From Rhododendron vialii (taxonomy: Eukaryota > Streptophyta > Magnoliopsida > Ericales > Ericaceae): a stretch of 64,000 nucleotides of DNA. Shown in pieces: positions 59,053-64,000 of this stretch. Both the position numbers and the translations under genes were made by a program. The notes below the pieces were generated by a model. The model saw only the letters and a list, made by a program, of their open reading frames with translations. It made no database searches and had not been told where the DNA came from. Each line of letters starts with the position of its first letter. The stretch's first letter is position 1. The DNA lies in contig NC_080557.1 in assembly GCF_030253575.1 (NCBI RefSeq), positions 3,343,001 to 3,407,000 on the forward strand, read 5' to 3'.

Positions 59053-59241
59053 GTCAGCTTCATTTTGCAGTGGGGCTAGTGTTGCAACCAGGTCCATGGT
59101 ACTTGGACTCTTTCTAGGTTCGTATTGCAGACATTGTGAGGCCAGGTCAGAAACCACAGTAGCTTGTTCAGTTGAAGAGTTTCCCTCCAAATGTGAGTCC
59201 ATCAGTGGAAGAATGTTTTTGCCACGTATCGTATCAAGAGC
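59053..59241 (-). pseudogene. Orphan exon of a BSK-type kinase
   Basis: A 63-codon minus-strand exon reading ALDTIRGKNILPLMDS, then ASQCLQYEPRKSPSTMDLVATLAPLQNEAD. It matches the end of the kinase-like domain of brassinosteroid-signalling kinases (BSKs, membrane-anchored receptor-like cytoplasmic kinases acting below BRI1). It has an AG acceptor before it (59242-59243) and a GTGAGT donor after it (59047-59052), and no stop inside. No upstream or downstream BSK exons are found within several kb on either side (TPR part and kinase core absent). It is therefore an isolated fragment, probably left by a duplication or carried in by a transposon. Confidence 0.75.
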
Positions 59242-61295
59242 CTCCATGCATGCACAGTATAATTCTAGTACTCCAAGGTATCAAAAACTCAAATTTCCCA
59301 TGGTGACCATGAATGATTGGAAATTAAAACTATATCTGGCATGGTATGCCAACATGTTTTTCAAGGTTCCAATGCATCAACATAATTGCCCCATAAGTGA
59401 TTCAAACCTAAATCTCCCCCCTAGTCTCCTATAGATCATAAGTCATAACTGGAATCTCTGACATATGCCGTTCATAGCCGTCTTTCCTTTCACCTGGCAA
59501 TTTTAAGTTCACAACAAGTAACAACTTTTACATAAAATTCTAAAAGATCCGAAAAAAGAATGTTATTAAATGATATTCTTAGATATGGCCATTCATAGGT
59601 CTCATTCCTTTCACCGGACAATTTAAGGTAACTAACCCATTCCTTCAGCCTCTTAAATCAAAAAATTCTAATGGTCCAAAAGAGAATTATAAAAAAAAAA
59701 GGAATAAGCCAATCTACCTATGATGATTGGTTTATAAACAGAATGATTTAAGTAGTGTAGTACTCCTATAGTATTGGTACGGTTGCCCTTACTTCCCCTT
59801 GGTGTGGATTCCTAGTGTAGGTCGGGATGCGGATGCCTTGGACCTTTTCTTCTTCAATCTTTACTTTGAGTGTCCTGCACGAATGTTTGATAGGACTTGG
59901 CAAGTCAACACAAGTGATGAATCTGACTCAGCAAGCTAGCTATCACGCAAGCGGCCGGCTTTCAGTTACAACATGATCATCTAACCTATGAGCGATTCTA
60001 TTCCATAACTTAATTGAAAACAGTTCTAACTAGCTCAACTGGGTAACCCTTGCATAATAATGGGTTCATTATCACAACTGACTAGAGACTGCAGATTAAC
60101 AAAGCTGAAGAACAGTCCCAAAGCTGAAGACAACACTTTCTGGAGTGATCATTAATTCCTAAAAATAGCCATGCAAGTGGACATACAATGAACTCGATCT
60201 ATGGCTGAACTATGCCTTTCAAGATAATTATGACATTCTTCCTTACTTTTTTACCAATCTGTCTTTTTTGCCAAATCAAATGCTGCATACAATTCATATT
60301 GCTAAACCTCAGCACCACAGGTGAGTGTACATAAGTTAAAATGAATATACATCAGTAACTTCCAAGTTCGGAACCAGGCAATATCTTAATCAGAAAAACA
60401 GAATTTTGTTACCACCAGATAGTAGGCTATCCAACTACTAAGTCTTATCTACTACATTGCCGGTCCCGAGCCCGGACGAACGAGGAGGTTGTGCATTAGG
60501 TAACTGACCCAATTGATTTTATTTTATTTTGAATTGGACTTAATTGATTCATCCTTGTATTACGCGAGGGCTGACTAAACCCACAATTGATCTTTATGAT
60601 ATGAATCTGATAATGAATTTGACGATACCCTTGATAGAACCCAATGGAGAGAACGTAAACACTGAAAACAACAGTACAAAGGATCGAAAGGTAACTAACC
60701 TTATTATTATTTAGGGAGAAGCCAATGTACAAAAGAGAAGAGAAGAAAATCAGAGTGCTTGGATTTTAGAGAGAGAAGTAGGGCAATCCAAAACTTGACT
60801 TTCAAATACAATACAAGAGGGACCTATTTATAGAGGTCCAAATAGTAAATGAAAAGAAAATTATACCCAAATTAAAGTGAAATGAAAATGCAGGTACACA
60901 AATGGGCCCCATCGCCATGACTTTCGTTCCACCAGGTGTAAAAGTCTCATAATTGAACTTTACTATTTCACCAAAGTTTGGTGAGAGATTTACTTTCCAC
61001 CGAAAGTGAATTTGTCTTCAAGCAACATTATTGCTTATTTTCTTTTCCTTTACGAGACAGCTGTTCCACCATAATTTCGGTCATATTTGTATGAACTTGC
61101 AAAGCATTCATCTTCACAAACCATAGATTGAAACTACTACTTTGGCCATCAAAGTGCTTCTCAACTTCGTACCAAACCGTCATATATAGCTGCAATCGAA
61201 AACAATCACCAAAAAGTCCATGGACACATCATAATAAACGAATGCTTATATAGGATCAAACCTATAAGCTCTCATACAAGTTTGTGATGACAATC

Positions 61296-61345
<50 letters not shown>

Positions 61346-61991
61346 AACAAGAAATCGAATAAGGACACAAAAATTTACTTGGTTTCGCGTAAGTACAAGC
61401 TTAAATGAACTCCACGGGCAAAGAATAGAACGAATCAAGCCCAATTCATTTTTACTTGTTCGAGCAAAAGGATTTCTCATTCCTGAGAGCATCGACGAAC
61501 TTCAAATATAAACAAGTTAAAATCGGTGGGCAAATATCTGATTTGCTTCTGCGCAGCGTCTTCATCGTCACTATGGAAACCATGGAACCACGATTCTCTA
61601 ATTCAACGTCATCCGTATTCTCCAAACAACCGGAAAAGTTTGAATATAGTCATGGAATGTTGTCTCCATAACAAAGATATTAATACATCTTAATATTCAT
61701 AACCCAGATCTCAACGACATACCCGCTCCAAAAAAAAAAAATACAATATCAACAGATGGGCATCAAACGTACCACGTAAAACGCACGACGGGATTGCATA
61801 TGCGTTTTTGACAATTCTTAAGCTTAGATATGTTTTACTAAAACCTTTTTCTCTCTTTAAAAATGAAAAGAAATCACTCGGTCATCATTTGAATCCATAG
61901 GTTAAAAAAACACCACTTGGCCTTGACAAAAATAAGAGGAAATGATTCCATTAAACTGGGTTTTTGCACACACTCTACCATCTGGACACCA
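59242..61991. other. Intergenic, repeat-like, no gene
   Basis: No coding region was recognised. 60480-60900 contains an LTR-like stretch ('tacaatacaagagggacctatttatagagg') with unclear borders. 61350-61380 contains 'acaaaaatttacttggtt', also LTR-like. Confidence 0.4.
61298..61343 (+). repeat. (GA)n microsatellite
   Basis: An uninterrupted ga dinucleotide run of about 46 bp. Confidence 0.97.
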
Positions 61992-62240
61992 TTACTTTCC
62001 TTTGGCAAAGGATTTCTTATTTTCACTAGCAATAATAATATCCAAAGCGTCTTTAATCAAATCCAGATTTGCTTTGTGTTTCTCACACTCGAATTGAAGA
62101 ACGTCAATTAAATCCTTCAAACGATGCATTGTAATGCGATGCTTTGACAACTTCCGGGATGATGAGCCCTTCTCGAATATAGAATGCCCACTGATATTTG
62201 TTGGAGAATGGGACCCCAACATTTTCCGACCGGACCACAT
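61992..62240 (-). CDS. Hypothetical small frame downstream of the AAE gene
   Basis: An 82-residue frame, rich in charged residues and probably helical in its second half (LKDLIDVLQFECEKHKANLD). I do not recognise the family. It lies on the same strand as, and 170 bp past the stop of, the acyl-activating enzyme gene. It may be an exon of an unseen gene or chance. Confidence 0.2.
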   Translation of the reverse strand: MWSGRKMLGSHSPTNISGHSIFEKGSSSRKLSKHRITMHRLKDLIDVLQFECEKHKANLDLIKDALDIIIASENKKSFAKGK

Positions 62241-62410
62241 TCATGAATCAGACCCAAAGTTTCTCATTACTGCAGTCGAATCAACAATTTATTTACTTCT
62301 TGCTTTTATGGTAATGGACAAAGGCAGCAGAAGGTCTGGACAAACAATACAACATGCAAGAGCTTTGAACAGCCATGTACTTCAATATTTAGCAACCCAA
62401 AGAAGTAGCT

Positions 62411-63886
62411 TTACAATTTGCTGGTGCTCCTCCTTGTGAGGCTCCCCATAGCTTTAGCTTTCCCCCTGAGAACAAACTTCTGCGTCTTTCCAGTTGATGT
62501 TTTTGGCAAGTCCTCGAAAACAACAGTCCTCGGAGCCATGTAATGAGGCAAAAGATCACGACAGTACTTCATAATCTCATCGCTGCTCACATTACATCCA
62601 TCCTTCAACTTCACAAATGCACAAGGCGTTTCCCCCCAGTGATCGTCGGGCCTACCAACAACCGCAGCCTCAAGAACCGCTGGATGGCTAAACAACACGG
62701 ACTCCACCTCAATCGTGCTTATATTCTCTCCTCCTGATATGATAATGTCCTTTGACCGATCCTTTAGTTCTATATACCCATCAGGGTGTTTCACGCCCAA
62801 GTCCCCACTTCGAAACCACCCACCTTTGAAAGCATCTTGTGTTGCTTTGGTATCATTTAGGTATCCGTTCATCACCGTGTTGCCTCTGAACATAACCTCG
62901 CCCATTGTTTTTGCATCCGGTGTGACACTTTTCATGGTAACAGGATCCTTTACATCGACTTCCTCCATGCCTATATGATGCACACCCTGACGGGCCTTGA
63001 ATTTGGCTTGTGCCATGGGTGAGAGGGAATTCCACTCTGGCTTCCAAGAGCAAACGGTCCCAGGACCATAGGTTTCGGTCAAACCATACGAGTGAGTCAC
63101 GTCAAACCCTAGCTCTTGCATCTTAAAAAGTACTTGCGGTGGTGGTGGGGCAGCACCTGTCATGACTGCCACTTTCCGTGAAAGGGGTTTTCGGTCATTT
63201 ACTGGGGCATTCACTATCATGTTCAAAATCGTGGGTGCACCACCCATGTGGGTCACCTTGTGCTGAGAAATAGAGCTGAAAATTCCATTTGCAGAGACAT
63301 TTCTCAGGCAAATATTCGTGCCACCTTGGGCCGCAACACCCCAAGTAAGGCACCAACCGTTGCAGTGAAACATCGGAACGGTCCACAAATAAACGGGCAT
63401 TGAGGGCATTTCATTCAGAAGAACAGCAGCTAAAGAATTTAGGTAAGCACCCCTGTGGCTATAAACAACTCCTTTTGGGCTTGATGTTGTGCCTGAAGTG
63501 TAGTTGAGCGAAATTGGATCCCATTCATCACTTGGCCACTTAATCTCGAAATCAGGCTTTCCCATTGTTAAAACCTTCTCATATTCCAAGCTTCCATTCG
63601 TTGAAACAGTTTTGCCGGTGGTGGGAGTCAATGTTTTATCAGACTCCAGGATTACAACTAGACGAGGAAGATTGGTGCTTGTCTTGGATAGAATTTCTAT
63701 TGCTTCCCTGGCAACATCAAGAAGTTGGTAATCTACGAATATTAGTTTGGCTTTTGAATGCTTCAATAGTACCGAAACCATTTTAGAATCGTGGCGGATA
63801 TTAAGTGTGCAAAGCACTGCACCAGCCATTGGAACTCCAAAGTGAAGTTCATACGTTGCTGGAATATTGGGGGCTAATGAAGCAAC
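62411..63886 (-). CDS. Peroxisomal acyl-CoA ligase (AAE1/CNL type), last exon
   Basis: The last exon on the minus strand. It begins after an AG acceptor (63887-63889 reads cag on minus) and continues for 491 codons to TAA at 62411-62413; earlier exons lie beyond the window. It is an AMP-forming adenylate enzyme, activating a carboxylic acid to acyl-AMP and then acyl-CoA. Motifs: [13 protein letters not shown] (about residue 129 of the exon), [18 protein letters not shown] and [12 protein letters not shown], and the C-terminal [10 protein letters not shown] with its catalytic lysine. The protein ends in SKL, a type 1 peroxisome signal. Plant relatives include AAE1, BZO1 and petunia cinnamoyl-CoA ligase, the last acting in benzoic acid synthesis. 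The substrate cannot be decided from this exon. Confidence 0.92.
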   Translation of the reverse strand, partial: VASLAPNIPATYELHFGVPMAGAVLCTLNIRHDSKMVSVLLKHSKAKLIFVDYQLLDVAREAIEILSKTSTNLPRLVVILESDKTLTPTTGKTVSTNGSLEYEKVLTMGKPDFEIKWPSDEWDPISLNYTSGTTSSPKGVVYSHRGAYLNSLAAVLLNEMPSMPVYLWTVPMFHCNGWCLTWGVAAQGGTNICLRNVSANGIFSSISQHKVTHMGGAPTILNMIVNAPVNDRKPLSRKVAVMTGAAPPPPQVLFKMQELGFDVTHSYGLTETYGPGTVCSWKPEWNSLSPMAQAKFKARQGVHHIGMEEVDVKDPVTMKSVTPDAKTMGEVMFRGNTVMNGYLNDTKATQDAFKGGWFRSGDLGVKHPDGYIELKDRSKDIIISGGENISTIEVESVLFSHPAVLEAAVVGRPDDHWGETPCAFVKLKDGCNVSSDEIMKYCRDLLPHYMAPRTVVFEDLPKTSTGKTQKFVLRGKAKAMGSLTRRSTSKL

Positions 63887-64000
63887 CTGTTCCAAATAAA
63901 ATTAAGCTTCCTTAAGCATAAAAAACATTAAGTACACGGCCAACAGAGAAAGATATATTTCCACAGAGCTTTACAAGAAACAAGAACGAAATAAAAAATT

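Noticed and set aside
1-64000. CRISPR array, operons or bacterial-type systems
   Set aside because: No regularly spaced short repeats; gene structure and repeats are plant-like throughout.

Overview
This window looks like nuclear DNA of a flowering plant, most likely a eudicot. The host genes have plant introns with GT/AG borders and U-rich acceptors. The repeats are plant-typical: Athila-type Ty3/Gypsy, Tork-type Ty1/Copia, Stowaway, Helitron, hAT, LINE and SINE. The recognisable host proteins match plant families: RTF2, HSP70, F-box/DUF295, FIP1-type polyadenylation factor, BSK kinase and a peroxisomal acyl-activating enzyme. I cannot name the species from sequence alone.

Left third (1-24.9 kb): a copy of the replication termination factor 2 gene (RTF2, + strand, start 1797) is split at 2627/13651 by an 11.0 kb Athila-type element with 1373-bp LTRs and a 5-bp target duplication. 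A stretch of repeats follows (14.2-17.1 kb). Next is an intronless HSP70 pseudogene on the minus strand (17186-24842), split by a 6.0 kb Tork-like Copia element with identical-looking 489-bp LTRs and a 5-bp target duplication. Both elements look whole and very young, and each lies in the same orientation as the gene it split.

Middle (25-42 kb): a repeat-rich stretch. It holds a long inverted repeat with a MITE and a small Helitron nested in one arm, an F-box/DUF295 gene (29561-30673), a solo Copia LTR, a second DUF295 gene without a visible F-box (34374-35315), a SINE, a second and apparently intact RTF2 gene (36752-37915), a LINE relic and a Stowaway MITE. A tRNA-Thr(AGU) gene lies on the minus strand at 42221-42294.

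Right third (43-64 kb): a nine-exon FIP1-like gene (43023-57792, + strand, modelled protein 1288 residues). Its introns are enlarged by a decayed Ty3/Gypsy-like element, a putative LTR, a 1.4 kb TIR element and a 480-bp hAT-type element. Beyond it are one orphan exon of a BSK-like kinase (59053-59241, minus) and the last exon of a peroxisomal acyl-CoA ligase of the AAE1/CNL type (62411-63886, minus), which continues past the window edge.

RTF2 and FIP1 lie close together here. As I recall, the Arabidopsis homologues At5g58020 and At5g58040 are also near neighbours, so this is probably conserved microsynteny around RNA-processing genes. I see no sign of a wholly new biological system. The main points of interest are the fresh gene-splitting insertions, the mosaic divergence of the two RTF2 copies, the nested inverted repeat with internal empty sites, and the orphan BSK exon.
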